Source of the DNA: Histoplasma ohiense
Taxonomy: Eukaryota > Ascomycota > Eurotiomycetes > Onygenales > Ajellomycetaceae
Direction: 5' to 3'
Assembly (NCBI GenBank): GCA_017607445.1
Contig: JAEVHH010000001.1
Span: forward strand, 744,001 to 808,000
DNA: 64,000 bases
A model generated the notes under the pieces. It was given only the letters and a program-made list of their open reading frames with translations. It made no database searches and was not told the DNA's origin. Position numbers and translations under genes: made by a program. Below are positions 45,015-57,641 of this stretch, one piece after another. How positions within the stretch are numbered: the stretch's first letter is position 1; every line of letters starts with the position of its first letter.

Positions 45015-48000
45015 GATGAGGACCTATTGGGAGCGCCTAGGTACGAAATAAAAGTTTGACGGGCGACCCGTCTGTTGCCCGCGAGAGGAAAAACAGGGAA
45101 ACGGGCAAAGACAAGTATTTTATACAAATTGACAGAATCCAAAACAATGGAGGACGTCGGGTCAGAAGAGCAGACGTTGTAGTATTCTTATGCTTTCATC
45201 GGTGAAAAGAATAGGGAAGAAAGAACTCGCCGGTACTTGAATGAACGCGACCAAAAAGTCACGAAGTGGAAACAACATGGGCAGGAAAGAGGAAGGGTTA
45301 CTTTTTTGAATAGCAAATTTGAGGCGCATCGTCTGACAACCGCACAGCTCCCAGACGAGTTAAGCCAGAGCAAGGCTCATAGGCGATAATCCGTAGTCGC
45401 CAAGGCGGCTAAGTTTCCAAAGCTTAAGCAATGGGATGATCCCCTCCCGTACCCTGGCCAAGCTTTGAACGGATAAGCCAGGTTTTCGCCGTCATGTTGA
45501 CAAGCATAATAATAGCGTCAGGTTGTGCAGCACGGACATATAAAAACGACGAGCTTGTCAGATACGATAACTGCCCTGTCGAGAATGGCCACTTGTATCT
45601 GATACCGATATTCAATGAAAGCCCGTGTCAATGATAGTAGGGAACTGCTGCCAAAAAGGAAATGTGACACAGAACACGAATAAATGCGACTTTAATCACG
45701 GATGTAACCATGAATATACACACAGGGGGTACCACACAAGATGCAGGACATGGCACGAGGAACACAATTTTGGTCTAGTTAGACAATCAGGAAGGGGAGT
45801 TATTGGAAAGCATGTATTGAGCAAAACGGATGAGCTGCAACTAGAGGTGCGTCTTTATTTTAGCTGCAGCGTGGCGTACCAAAGATGGACGTGGCGAGGA
45901 ACAGATGGGATGTTCCCCAACTCCCGCCCAGAAGCTGAAAACGCATATCATTTTGTCCTTGCCCCGCCAAAGCTAAACATCTCACTCGAATCAAATCCCG
46001 CGGGTCCAAGGCTACAACCGATGGATGAGGCGGAAGGCCAAGAAAGAGTTGAGGCTGAAAAATTGCGCTCGAAAGCCTGTCACATATAACCCTTCCTGTG
46101 ATGGTTGAACGTTCATTGCTCATACAGATCGATATTACAGTCCCCCGTCAAGAACAGCCCGTTCGCGACGCGGGGAATAGCCGTCAATCCAGCCACATAG
46201 TCCGGATTTCTTCAGCCTTGCATCGATTCTCCGTGGCCGAAGGAGCTGGTTAACCACTGGCGAGTTGACATTGTGCGCTCCGAGCTGGGTTGTCCTAGGA
46301 CATAATCCATGGATTCATTTTGACCTGGAGACTTAAGTTGATGCTCTTCTGGTATATGATGATGACTATGACCGTCCTCAACAAAAGGCAGAATCTCTCG
46401 CATTGCTGTAGTCAGAGGAATGCCAAACAATGGTGCTCGTATCTCAACCATCCGCATTGATACAGGCTGCTGGTCATTTACGAGGAGAAAGCAAGGAAGG
46501 ATAAGAACTTAAGCAGGCGACTGCGTACTCTGCAGTACAGTGTACGTGCCGATTTGTAGACAGGGGCAGAGACAATGGACAGGTGGACGGGGATGGACAT
46601 GGATGGACGTTGGAGCCGATCGTGACAGCGGATGAAGGTTGTTGCGGCCCGAGAACGGAGACTAACTCGGCAAGACCGCAGCGCATGGATCATACAGAAG
46701 TCAACAAGACCGTCGATATCCAACCATTATTGACCATTCTTGCTTCGAGAGACAGATATATCCACGGATGCATCGTCGGAATGGTCCGATTCGGGCTTAG
46801 CCGTTTGTTTAAGAACTTGCTGTGCTGCAATCTACTCCCCTCTCGGGGACGGTCCAAGGATATTCCCCTCCCGCCCAGCCTATCATCTGCAGGTGTGTTG
46901 TCAACTTCACATAAGCCGCAGGGCCAGCCACCTTGACCACGCCCAGTCTCGTCTGTCCTCCTCACACCTCAATTGCCTTCGCATCTGCCTGCTGTCCCGT
47001 GCCCCTGCCACCGTAAGTCACAAAGTCGCTTTCTCGGGATCGAAATATCCATTCAAAATTTCCAAAATTTGGGAAACTGGTGGGCCCAACAAATAGCCGT
47101 CACTCTGCGGTAAGGAATGCTACCCCGTATCCATTTCGTTTGGAGAGTTACGACCACCCAAGACTTCCAGCATCCTGCCACAGGCGACGGCATTCAAATC
47201 ATTGTATAAGCAAAGTGCCCGACGGGGATCCAGAGACGCAACCTCTGGCTATGTGAGCGAGCGTTTCCTGATGCCTCCTGTTCAGTCGTCAGTCTCCCAA
47301 AAACAAATCCTTGGGTCGTCGATAAGCACATTTCCCGAACCCGCATCCGCCGCCTTGCAGCCATTAATTACCACCAGGATCACTTTCTTTGTCTGCGGGG
47401 GTAAATTTGTGGAAATTAAGCCCATGTACTGTACATCGATGCGGGAACTCCATACTCTGTACGGAGTAGAACACGCACTATCCTGTCTGTGTGAATTAAC
47501 CCTGCGTAATTGGACACTAGGGCAATCGCTGGGATCGGCGAGCCGTCGGCGATTTATTCAATTGGAGCAAACAGTTGTTCGCCTATCTTGGATGACAATA
47601 CCGAAGGTAGATAGATCACTCTTCAACCGACGACAGTGAACATTGTTGACCAGCAGGCACCTTGGAGAAGAGAAGGGTGTCAAGCGCACTAATGGCACTA
47701 CCATCTCTCTGAGAACTAGGTAGGAACAAATGTAATTAGATTTTCAATTGACAAGGTCACATTAACGGGTTTCCAAAAAAATTGCATGGGCCACAAGTAC
47801 CTACCGCGCAATTTGAATCTTCCAACACACGAAGATCCCTGTTTACTGGCCAGCACCATGTCCACAACACCCTTTCACAGTAACTCGCGGTGATTGGGAA
47901 TGCGACGGATTCGGCCGGTTCCTTCAGTTAAGCGGCTACTCTACCACCCAGAAGCCACAGTCGTTGCTGGTCCAAATGCGATCGATACCTCTACTCCCAA

Positions 48001-48588
48001 CTTTTCCTACTCTCCATTTATTTATTGTTTATTCTTTTTTCTTGTTCTTTATTTATTTCATTATTTCGTTTTTTGAGAGAACCCTGAAATTTAGAATGTA
48101 CTATTGACGAGCCGCCACTTCTTCCGTTGCGCTGTGGCTATCACACCAGCTTTTTTTGCCCATGTATTGTACAGCTCAAATCTCCATATGCATTTGCCCC
48201 TCGTTTCCAGAACACGAGTAACGGGGTAAATCTGTGAGAAGAAACTATCCGCCTAAACGGGCGCCTACTCTTTTATGTCCACTGCTGTTTCCGCCCCATT
48301 TCTAGCTTCGACTTCGTCTCATCACACTTGTGATAGTGAAGGGTGTAGGGCGATATTGAACACCCAGACTTTACTACAGAAAACGGGTCTGAAACATTTG
48401 AGTCTTTTTCGTTCTACATGCCCAAGAGTATACCGACAATTTGACCTCTCAATATATGGTCATCGCCGATACGCCTGTTCGTCAGGATTCATCCTTGTGG
48501 ATGAGCTATGAGAAATATTGCTTTGGCCAGCCTTTGACCTTTTCTCGATACCCTTTTTTTACCTTAGACTTTGATTCGCAATATACCC
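45015..48588. promoter_or_regulatory. Long divergent intergenic region (3.6 kb)
   Basis: This lies between the PT-repeat gene (-) and the kelch gene (+), so it must contain both promoters. Several open frames exist (for example 45625-46089 and 47202-47639) but none has a recognisable domain, splice pattern or composition that would support a gene. A TACGGAGTA motif occurs at 47459-47467. Confidence 0.45.
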
Positions 48589-51370
48589 ATGGCGCTGTTG
48601 TGGATAATCGCGGGAGCTGCTTTGGCTTCGCTTCTGAAGGATGCTGCTCCGCAAGAAATCCAAGTTGAGGTTAATAGGACCATCGTGTCTTGGTCTTCGT
48701 TAAGAGGTAAGTTAGAGGTTAAAATGTCTACATAACCCTAAGCGCAATGGTTTAGCTCCCTGATACTCGACATTCGTCTTTGATTTGCTTTTTCAAGTCC
48801 TCCGTTAATACCTGACTTAGCGAATATAATTCGTGATACCATTTACGTCGATGGAGGACGAATGTGTTGGCAACGGTATTTAGTACCTATCAACCATGGA
48901 AATCTTTCTTTTTGATGCTGACTTGAGCTTTTCTTTTGAAGGGGGTACTCGGATAATACTTACGGACAGTTCGAATCAACCAGTGATTCCTTACCCGACC
49001 TGTTTCCTATCCTTCAATCCAGTTCTAACCTCAATGTAGATCTTGCAGAAGGCTTCGTTTTCACGCTTAATTTATCTGTTCCATTTGACACGACCAAAGC
49101 CCAATGGACAAATTTGTTCGGCAATTTGTCGGTTACTTCGGGGGCTGTCAACAATATTGCCCCGACCTTCTTTTCTGGGACGATGTTCGCAAATGATTTC
49201 AAATTCTATTTATATGGGTACAGCTCACGCTTCGGGTTAGAAAAGATTTCGGTAGCTAACTGAAACAGCGGCCTCATTCTTCTCACCGATACAAATAGTC
49301 CACCCCCTCCAAACAAAGTACTAGCATATGAACGAGACCAGTATGGCCCTGCTCGGGTCTTGTGGCGACCCGGTTTTCTTTTCGAGGATACTAACAACGA
49401 CATCACGCGTTATATTACTCACGGTGCGGGGGTCTCCGTGCCGAGTGAGAACAAGGGCTTTTATTTCAGTGGGAAACGTGGAGCGAATTGGGGAGAAATA
49501 AAATTTCCCGGTCCGGCTGCGAATGTCACTTCAGATAAGTTAATTTCGCTTGATATGGCTCAAATGAGATCTCCTGAATGGTCAAATACCAGTTTTCCAG
49601 AATTTATCCCTGGCCGTGCTGCTGGAGAGTTGATATGGATTCCCGTTTCTACATCAGGGGCACTCGTTGCGATAGGCGGAGTTCCGTACCCTCAAGACAT
49701 TTCCGATACTCCTGCTGATGCCATCATGCGTGACATAACGGAAAATGTAAGCTCAATACAAGTTTACACCTGCAGTTAGTTCATATCCCGCCGGGCATAC
49801 CCTAACTTAATAATTCTCATAGAATCGAACGGGACCTGGGCTCATGCGCAGCGTGCCTATATATAATGTTGACAAGCAGAAGTGGTAGGTATAACTTACC
49901 ATTAGCTTTCATCCGTATCTTCATCTCCATTCATTGCTCATTATATTTTGTTTTTAGGTATATGCAAAACACGACAGGAGACTATCCACCAGCCTTGGCC
50001 CACTTTTGTTCCGTTGTGGCTGCGGCGAAGGACGGTAGTTCATACAACATTTATATTTACGGAGGCTATAGTGGTAGTGACTCTGCAGACTATCCTTACG
50101 ACAATGCATACATTCTTTCGGTCCCGTCCTTCGAATGGATCAGCGTCTATGATGGGGATAGGAAATTGGGTCGCCGCTCTCATAAATGCATTAAACCATA
50201 CCCTGATAAAATGTTTGTTCTTGGTGGCCAATCGCGAAGTGAGATCGATCGTATAGATTTCATCCGTGTTTTCAATCTCAATACTTTGAGATTCCAAAAT
50301 ACATACCACCCAGAAGAATGGGGTGAGTATGAAGTACCAAACTTGGTGACGGCGAGGATTGGTGGAGAGTAAGTCCTGTATGAACGGTGGTTGCTGTTTT
50401 GGATAAATGCTGATTTTGTCGACAGTGCCAAGGGTGGTGCTACCACCTTAGAGCCTATGTCATGGGGTCATGACGATTTACGAGACTTATTTGCAACAAA
50501 GTATACAAAACCCATAAAAACTTATTATCCTTACCCTCTGTATAATTCTTCTGCACCAACGACTACAAAATCCCCTCAAGACAACAGCAAGGGTAGTGGG
50601 AATGGCAGCGGGCTTCCTAAATGGGTGGCTCCAGTGTTAGGCGTTGTTTTGGGCCTGATATTCATAACAGGTCTGGCAGTTCTCTGGCTTCTGTGGCGCA
50701 GACGACGAGATAGGACGTATGCAAGCAGCGAAGGGGTTACCAATGATAATAGGAAACGGATTTTGGGGTGGATGTACGGAATGGGCTTGCCGACCCAGAA
50801 AACCAATATGACCACTGCTTCTACTGAGATTGGAATTAACGACAAACATACGTCCGCCGCCGCCTTTTCGGAAGTGGGTGATTCGGTGACAACTCCGGCT
50901 CCACATTCGGGAGTGGTGTATTCAGATCCTAAGGCGCAAGAGGCTGGTGGGGCCCAAGTACATGAAATGCAAGGTATGTATAGAAGTTTCCCACTCTTCT
51001 TCGTCGAGAATTGCTTATATTAATCTCTTACCCTCTAGCCGGGCATGTCCCTGCACCTCTTGAACTACCAACGGAATACAATGTTGCTCCTACCACAGCC
51101 CGCGCCCGAGGAGTTAGTGACGCTTCGACTTTCAGGAGTCCAGTTTCCCCGGAGCCACCATCACCGCAACCGAACCCGAATTTCCCACCCTCGCAGCCGA
51201 CTCATGGTCGAAATAACTCGTCCCTCTCGAGTGCTGCATTCAATCTTTCCATCAGCAATGCGCGAATATCCGAGGAACAAAGTTCACAAAGACGTGGATA
51301 TGTATCTGGGTTTACTGAGGACCTTCCAAGCCCGGAGCCTGACTCAACGGACCACACGAGCAGGCTCTAA
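48589..51370 (+). CDS. Kelch-repeat type I membrane protein
   Basis: Eight exons: 48589-48706, 48821-48875, 48942-49217, 49269-49746, 49823-49884, 49958-50368, 50426-50973 and 51039-51370. They join in frame to 759 residues. Order: signal peptide (MALLWIIAGAALASLLKDA); a kelch-type beta-propeller ectodomain of about 480 residues (IYVDGG, GGLILLTD, LVAIGGV, YIYGGY, MFVLGGQ strands); a short Gly/Ser stalk; one membrane span (VLGVVLGLIFITGLAVLWLLW); a basic stop (RRRRDR); and a 190-residue cytoplasmic tail rich in Pro, Ser and Thr. Similar fungal proteins exist as uncharacterised cell-wall anchored or cortical kelch proteins; the function is not known from sequence. Introns are 46 to 114 bp. Confidence 0.88.
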
Positions 51371-52092
51371 CAACGATATTTCGCCAACCACGTCTACGTC
51401 TTGTGAAATTTTCCGCGTCAATTTTTAATGTTCCATGGCCAACTTATATATCCTTGCATGTGATGAATATCATTTCATATTCTACTTTTGTTTCCCCTCT
51501 TATTGTTCCAACCAAATCCTTCTAGGATTATAGACTAGGTTTGACTACCTCTTCTCGATATCATGTTTCGGAAATGTTGTATTTTTGTGACACCCATGCC
51601 CATTTAACCTAATTTCTAGTTATTTGATCTCTATCTTATATCAATCATATTCTAAAACTTACACCAATGTCCACATTTGAAGCTTGAAACTTTGTTCCGC
51701 GGGGACCTTCTCCTAACCAGATAGTTCAATTCAACGCAAGATAATCCTTTTATACATCCTCTGAGAACATGTTTTCAAAATTGAAAATACAAAGACAAAT
51801 ACTAATTTTCTTATTAGCTTTCGGTTTACATCATTTTGTTTTTGTTTCTTCAAAATGAAAGGGTGGTTTTGAGGCCTGGATAGTTCTCAAAAACTGGACT
51901 CTGGAGCTGAGAAAGATATTTGGTACTCTTCCTATAGAGAAATCAATACGAAACAAAATCCAAATTCCTATATATAGTTTATACCAAAGCAAATGGTGTG
52001 CTAAGGAGTAAGGGGACAAATCAGATCTAAAGAGTAGCATGTGCAGAAAAAAACATGCTTACTATCAGTAGACGAAAAAAAGGTATATCTTT
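51371..52092. other. Intergenic, AT-rich
   Basis: Includes the 3' UTR of the kelch gene. No coding sequence or repeat recognised. Confidence 0.5.
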
Positions 52093-52470
52093 TCAAATTC
52101 TAGCAAGAAAAGGGGATTCCAAGTCTCCACCACGGCCACCCACAAGAGCCCATTGGTTATTATGCTTCTTGCTTAAAATATGTTCAATGGTGACCTGCCT
52201 GACTTCTGTGGCAGGGTTAGAACCCACCCCTGAAAACCCGACAATCTCGCTATTCGTCAACGGACCATTCGCCAACTCGTCCGCACGTTTATACACAGAA
52301 GCAACAGCAGTACCGCCCAGTCCTAGGTTATGCTGCAGAGCCACAGTCGTGTACGGTGCGAGTCGATTATTCGCCCAACCTCTGAGTTGCCAGACTAGTT
52401 CTGTGCATTGGGCGAGCCCCAGTGGCACCTAGAGGCTGACCTTTGGAGGCCAAGCCGCCGGCAGTAGCTA
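52093..52470 (-). pseudogene. 3' fragment of an SCP2-type thiolase gene
   Basis: On the reverse strand, about 52470-52421 reads GGLASKGQPLGATG. A one-base frame change in a run of four G (52417-52420) is followed by GLAQCTELVWQLRGW, VALQHNLGLGGTAVASVYKR and an intact C-terminus ending LARI before TGA at 52093-52095. This is the C-terminal quarter of a sterol-carrier-protein/thiolase (SCP-x-like, peroxisomal lipid metabolism). The GHP motif, whose His is catalytic in thiolases, reads GQP here. No upstream three quarters of the gene is found before 52900. A frameshift, a lost catalytic residue and truncation make it a pseudogene. Confidence 0.8.
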
Positions 52471-54409
52471 CGTAAATAGGTACAGATGGAGCCTGGAGAT
52501 CACAGTTAATGAGCGAGGGCCGAGGTTCGATGTCAGCTTCGGAAGTTTGGCGAGAGTCAGTCAAGCAAATTGTTCTATCCCTAAGCTCCGATTTTGGTCC
52601 GCCATTCCGGGGGTTCTGGCCCTTTCCCGAATGAGCCTTCGAACGATTGTGCAGGAGCCGGAGCTTAATAGGCTGGATGAACGAAAAGCGGGCAGACGAC
52701 TAACAGCTGGAGCGGCAAAGCCCCGAATAGGTGTGGGGCAAGTAATTCTTGGTCTAGGATATTTTCTTGTGGTAATTATTATCGATGAGCATTCTATGTG
52801 GGCCCTGCAGACGGAAAGTTGGGGACGGAGGATCAATCTGCGGGCCAGGGTGTGGGGGAGTGAGCATGGTTATTGACTCCTTGTAAAACTACAGCTTCTC
52901 ATAACTAGTGGATCATGGTGATGAACGATCATGAGTGCGGCGGGGTATCTGGAGTCCATTGACGAACCCATTGACATATAAGGGCTCTGCAGGCCACAGA
53001 AATGACAACATGAGCGACACCGAGCCATTTTTGTTCATCTGGCATCTGGCGAGGAAGTAGAGGTTGTATACGGAGTAGTTACTCGTATATAAGGTCGAGA
53101 AAGGAGGTTTGATGGCTCCGACGGCTACCCTATCACGTGCCCAGCATATCCATGGATTCTCCCAAATACAAGTGCCAGCATGTCATTTTATGTTACTCAA
53201 TATACAGCATGCGTCTTCAGCCCTGGGGAAGAAGCCCATATATCAGGTTATGCTCCCTTCTACTGTCGTGCTGCCCGGCATGGGGTCAACCATGCAAGGC
53301 CACGAACAGACCGGTTCGGGTCGCCTTATTCCACATGAGAAATTCGACAAAAGATCCACGATGGGGTTAACAAACGGGTCCCAGTCTAGGTTGGAAAGCT
53401 CTCGCCATCCCCAAATCTACTGCGAAGTCAGTCGTATGCTAAAATTTGCCAACCTCTAGCCATGATCCCTTTCTTGCCACCGTATTGGAAGTCCGCAAGA
53501 AGCTATAATGCTTCAATTCGACGTCCCTTGGATGCGACTGAGAGTCGCATTTCTATCTCCGGCTCAAGCATAATGAAGGATTTCACCACCAAGAAAGGCA
53601 GAAGTGTGTCCCCTCTCAAAAACGGTGTTTTGTCCGTCTGCCTGTCACGTTTGTTGTGATCTGAATCCCTTGGTGGTTTATCCACAGCACACAGCACACA
53701 GCACACAGCACACAGCACACAGCACACAGCACACAGCACACAGCACAACAGCGCACATCGCACAAGACCACCCCACGACAACACAATCCGCAGCAAGGCG
53801 ATAGCTAGAGTAATCCCCCGCGCATATCTTCGTTCCCGATCTTTTGCATTGCGCTGTGCGGTGCGGCGCGGCGCCTGGACATTTTGTTCCTTCGCGGCTG
53901 CCGCCCCTGCAGTTGCAGACCCTTCCTTCCCCTCCGCCCCTTTCCTCCTTCCGCTGCTCGCAGACAAAGAGAAACAATAACAATAAATAAATCCGCCTCT
54001 ATCATTTGCCCTTCTTCTTCTTCCTCTCCACACGCTTGTCCTCTTTCTACCCGTCATTCTTCGTCATTCGTTTATCTCCCTAAAGCCAGGCATCATCTAC
54101 TGCCACCAGAGTTACAACTTGTATATCTTCTTCCTCACTCTCCCTATCCCACTGCCCACCGCCAAGTTGGGGAGCTACTGTCATTTCCTGTTTGCTGCTC
54201 TTCTTGAGCCCCCTGGTTTTTCTTTCATCATCAGCAAAGCAAGCAATACCATTGCTCGCCGGCACCCCACCTAGTAAAACCCACGGGCACACTGTTTGGT
54301 GCCCCCCAAGGTCCAGCTCGTCGTCTTTTTCGTTACTTTTACTAAACCATCGCTTCTGGTATCATATTTCTGTGCAGCTAGCACTCGCACTGATCGCTAA
54401 CTGACCGCT
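52471..54409. promoter_or_regulatory. Intergenic and upstream region of the alcohol oxidase
   Basis: No supported gene. A TACGGAGTA motif occurs near 53068-53076. From about 53960 to 54409 the strand becomes pyrimidine-rich (CTTCTTCTTC runs), as is usual for fungal core promoters and 5' UTRs of the downstream gene. Confidence 0.5.
53686..53752. repeat. 7-bp tandem repeat (CACAGCA)n
   Basis: About eight uninterrupted copies of a 7-mer. It leaves several frames open, giving Cys/Val/Leu-rich spurious ORFs on the reverse strand. Confidence 0.93.
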
Positions 54410-56764
54410 ATGGTTTCTCCGTTGACGTCTACCACTGTTGAAATATTGGAAAGTCCTTTGCCTCCGGCTCCCGCCGCTAGTACTGTTCTAACCCCGTTAC
54501 AATGGAAAACGCTTCTGGCCCTGGCAGATACTGTTATACCCTCCATCAGACCAAGAAGCGCCGCCGTGTGTCCGGGTGCTTGTACGATCAGTGATGCTGA
54601 GTTTGCACTTGCAACTCATACCCTTCAGTCTGTTCAGAATGACTTTGCGCACTCCGACATCGCCGTTCAGTTTCTCGCCGAAAATGCTTCTTCTGTCCCC
54701 GAATTCAAAGAGAGCATGTGTCGTGTGCTCGGTCAACAACTCCCAGATGAGGCGAGGCGAGGTATCAGCGTCATCCTCAACGCCCTCAATAGTCGTCCTG
54801 TGGCTCTCGCCTTGACTGGATACGCAGCCCCTATCCAGTGTCAGCCTTATCCTGTTCGCGAAGCAATTTTTCGAGGCTGGGCTACCTCAGTTCTTCCACC
54901 CATCCGCAGCTTATACCGTTCGCTGATTGCACTCTTCCACAAAGCGTGGGTCCCCTTAAGCCCAACCCTCCCCGCTATTATCGGTTTCCCCAGGGTACCT
55001 GTCAATTTCACTCCAGTGGAAGGTTACCCCTACGAATTTATGCAATTCCCTCCCGGTGACAATACCGAAGCTATCATGACTGATGTAGTCATCATCGGTA
55101 GCGGTTGCGGTGCAGCTGTAGCGGCAAAAAACATTGCGGAAGCAGGCCACAATGTAATTGTGGTTGAAAAATCTTATTATTGGTCGGAGAAGCACTTCCC
55201 CATGACAATGAAGGAAGGAGCATTGAATTTGTTCGAAAATGGAGGCACTAGTATTTCTGATGATGGCTCGGTTGCCGTCATCTCGGGCTCGGTTTGGGGC
55301 GGTGGTGGAACCATTAACTGGTCGGCATCGCTACAGACACAGAGCTACGTTCGTCAAGAATGGGCAAATAAGGGATTGCCATTTTTCACCTCTGCAGAAT
55401 TTCAGCGGTCTCTCGATCGTGTCTGTGACCGTATGGGGGTTAACACAGAGCATGTCAAACATAATCATGCGAACCATTTGCTACTTGAGGGTGCACGGAA
55501 ACTGGGTTACGCTGCTAAGACTGTCCCTCAGAATACGGGCAACCAGGAACATAATTGTGGGCACTGCACCCTGGGCTGTGGATCTTGTGGCAAGAAGGGT
55601 CCCCAGGTGACCTTTCTGGCTGACGCTGCCCGCGCAGGCGCCCAATTTATTGAAGGATTCCACGCTGAGAGGATATTGTTTAAAGAGGGTAATGCTGGGA
55701 ACTGTCTTGCTCATGCAATTGAAGGAACTTGGACTTCAAGGGACCTCAATCGAGGCATTAGTGGGAAGCCTGTCATTACGCGTAAGGTGGTAATCAAGGC
55801 CAAAAAAGTCGTTGTGGCATGCGGTTCTTTGCAAAGCCCCCTGTTGCTGCTCAGGAGTGGCTTGAAAAATCCACAAATTGGGCGTAATTTGTACTTACAT
55901 CCAGGTGAGCTCACTCCCCCATATGGCGTTCTAAGCGGCAAGCTGAATTTTCATATGAACTCTAACGCCTATTCAATATGTGAAGTTGTTCTCCTATCTG
56001 CCGTATTTGGAGAAGAAATGAAACCATGGGAAGGGGCCATTCTCACCGCTGTGATAAACGAGTTCGAAGATTTGGATGGTCGCGGACATGGAGCGAAAAT
56101 CGAAACGGTAACAACAGTGCCCTCGTTTTTCCTCCCGGTGTTCCCTTGGACCAATGGCCTTGAGTACAAGCGCTTTGTTTCAAAACTTCGCAACATGGCT
56201 GGGTTCATCACTGTAACCCGTGAACGATACGGTGGGAGAGTTTACCCCGACCCCGTCGACGGCAGATGTAGAATATCCTACACGCCCTCTCTCTTCGATA
56301 GAAAAAATATGATTGAAGCAATTATTGGCGCCGCGAAAGTTGCTTATGTTTGCGGCGCTCAAGAAATTTATACCTCAAGTCGTGACATTCCATCGTTCAT
56401 TCGACCAGAACGTTCAGCAACTGACACTTGCGGGCCCGAAGCAGGCATCAATCATGCCGCATTCCAAGCCTGGATCAAAAAAGTACGCCATACGTACTCT
56501 CCGCTGTCTCCTGAACATACCGTGTTTGCAAGTGCCCATCAGATGGGTACCTGCCGTATGGGCACGTCGCCGAAATCCAGCGTAGTTAGTCCCAGCGGAA
56601 AAGTGTGGGGAACTGAAGGGCTTTACGTTGCTGATGCGTCTGTTTTCCCCAGTGCTAGTGGCGTTAACCCGATGGTAACGAACATGGCTATTTCAGATTG
56701 GACCACCCAGAACATTTTGAAGGTTCTACACAGTGAAAGAACTCCCGCCAACCCACGACTGTAG
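54410..56764 (+). CDS. Long-chain fatty alcohol oxidase (GMC family)
   Basis: Single exon, 784 residues. The N-terminal 200 residues (LTPLQWKTLLALADTVIP) are typical of the FAO subgroup. The FAD dinucleotide-binding site starts at about residue 225 (DVVIIGSGCGAAVAAKNIAEAG), followed by GG.TINWS and a Cys-rich NCGHCTLGCGSCGKKG loop. The C-terminal GMC block has SAHQMGTCRMG from about 708 and the VADASVFPSASGVNPM FAD-binding signature. The family oxidises long-chain alcohols to aldehydes with O2, releasing H2O2, in microsomes or peroxisomes as part of omega-oxidation. Length matches fungal homologues. The start is the first ATG after the pyrimidine-rich leader. Confidence 0.93.
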   Translation: MVSPLTSTTVEILESPLPPAPAASTVLTPLQWKTLLALADTVIPSIRPRSAAVCPGACTISDAEFALATHTLQSVQNDFAHSDIAVQFLAENASSVPEFKESMCRVLGQQLPDEARRGISVILNALNSRPVALALTGYAAPIQCQPYPVREAIFRGWATSVLPPIRSLYRSLIALFHKAWVPLSPTLPAIIGFPRVPVNFTPVEGYPYEFMQFPPGDNTEAIMTDVVIIGSGCGAAVAAKNIAEAGHNVIVVEKSYYWSEKHFPMTMKEGALNLFENGGTSISDDGSVAVISGSVWGGGGTINWSASLQTQSYVRQEWANKGLPFFTSAEFQRSLDRVCDRMGVNTEHVKHNHANHLLLEGARKLGYAAKTVPQNTGNQEHNCGHCTLGCGSCGKKGPQVTFLADAARAGAQFIEGFHAERILFKEGNAGNCLAHAIEGTWTSRDLNRGISGKPVITRKVVIKAKKVVVACGSLQSPLLLLRSGLKNPQIGRNLYLHPGELTPPYGVLSGKLNFHMNSNAYSICEVVLLSAVFGEEMKPWEGAILTAVINEFEDLDGRGHGAKIETVTTVPSFFLPVFPWTNGLEYKRFVSKLRNMAGFITVTRERYGGRVYPDPVDGRCRISYTPSLFDRKNMIEAIIGAAKVAYVCGAQEIYTSSRDIPSFIRPERSATDTCGPEAGINHAAFQAWIKKVRHTYSPLSPEHTVFASAHQMGTCRMGTSPKSSVVSPSGKVWGTEGLYVADASVFPSASGVNPMVTNMAISDWTTQNILKVLHSERTPANPRL

Positions 56765-57187
56765 GAGAACGATCCATGTACATGCAGCCATATTAATCTA
56801 TCGGGTTAGACGGTCTGGCGTCTACCCTGGCTTTTGATGGCATTGCTCCGCCTAAAACTGGGAGATAGCTAAACGGATGCCAGATTTTCCTTCTCCTGTA
56901 CCTTCTATCTTTATCTGAACACCCTTCCTCACCCCACCGATAAATAGTCTGGGTATATGAATAATAAGTATTATTAAATGCCGAAAAGTGTACTATTTCT
57001 ACTTCTCAATCAAGTAAATAAACGAAGTCTAGCGTAAAAGCAATGGTAGGCAGCAAGAATGATATTTAAGGAGGTATTGTGAAAAGAACTCCCAGTGTCA
57101 TCTTCTTGATTTCCGTTTAGGGTTATGATGGTCACATGATATATGACCTGCCACACTGTTGGGCCGGGGCCGGGGCCGACCAAATTT
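56765..57187. other. 3' flank of the alcohol oxidase gene
   Basis: 3' UTR and spacer. A short (GGGGCC)n-like stretch at about 57162-57179 abuts the hAT remnant. No gene seen. Confidence 0.5.
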
Positions 57188-57641
57188 TTCCTCAGTTCCC
57201 ATTCTCAAATATTTTAGTTCTGGTCCCAATGGATAGTGTTTATCAAATCAGTCACTTTATATGATTTATATTATAATTCTAGTTTCAGATCATGTTTTAT
57301 TTATAAATTAACAGTTTTAATGAGACCAAATGGGACCATGACTTACCTGATAGATTGACAGTGGTAGGTAGATTGGCAGCAGTAGATAGAGGTAATATCT
57401 CCACCAATCATATCATCAGATTGATATCTAGATATGTATTATATAATCATCAGAATGGGACCAAATTTCAGTCAAAATCATATCAGTTTCAGATCATGTT
57501 CTTATTTTCACTTTAGATGAAATATCAAGATTTATTAGTCCCATTTCACTCATGTTTTAATAATTCTAGTCACTTTACACTCCCATTCTGATCCTGGTCC
57601 CACTGGAAATCACACCAAGAAATGGACTGGGACCAAACCAC
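57188..57641. mobile_element. Truncated hAT derivative in gene-rich DNA
   Basis: It matches about 290-1135 of the derivative at 248-1175, including the TTAGTTCTGGTCCCA start region and GAAATGGACTGGGACCAAACCA near the end. Both terminal inverted repeats are missing and the central minisatellite is reduced to two or three units. No target duplication can be read. Confidence 0.85.

Noticed and set aside
45625..46089. Possible 154-codon gene
   Set aside because: No recognisable domain, no splice support and low-complexity neighbourhood; kept as intergenic.
53503..54057. Reverse-strand ORFs with Cys/Val/Leu repeats
   Set aside because: Products of the 7-bp tandem repeat at 53686-53752.
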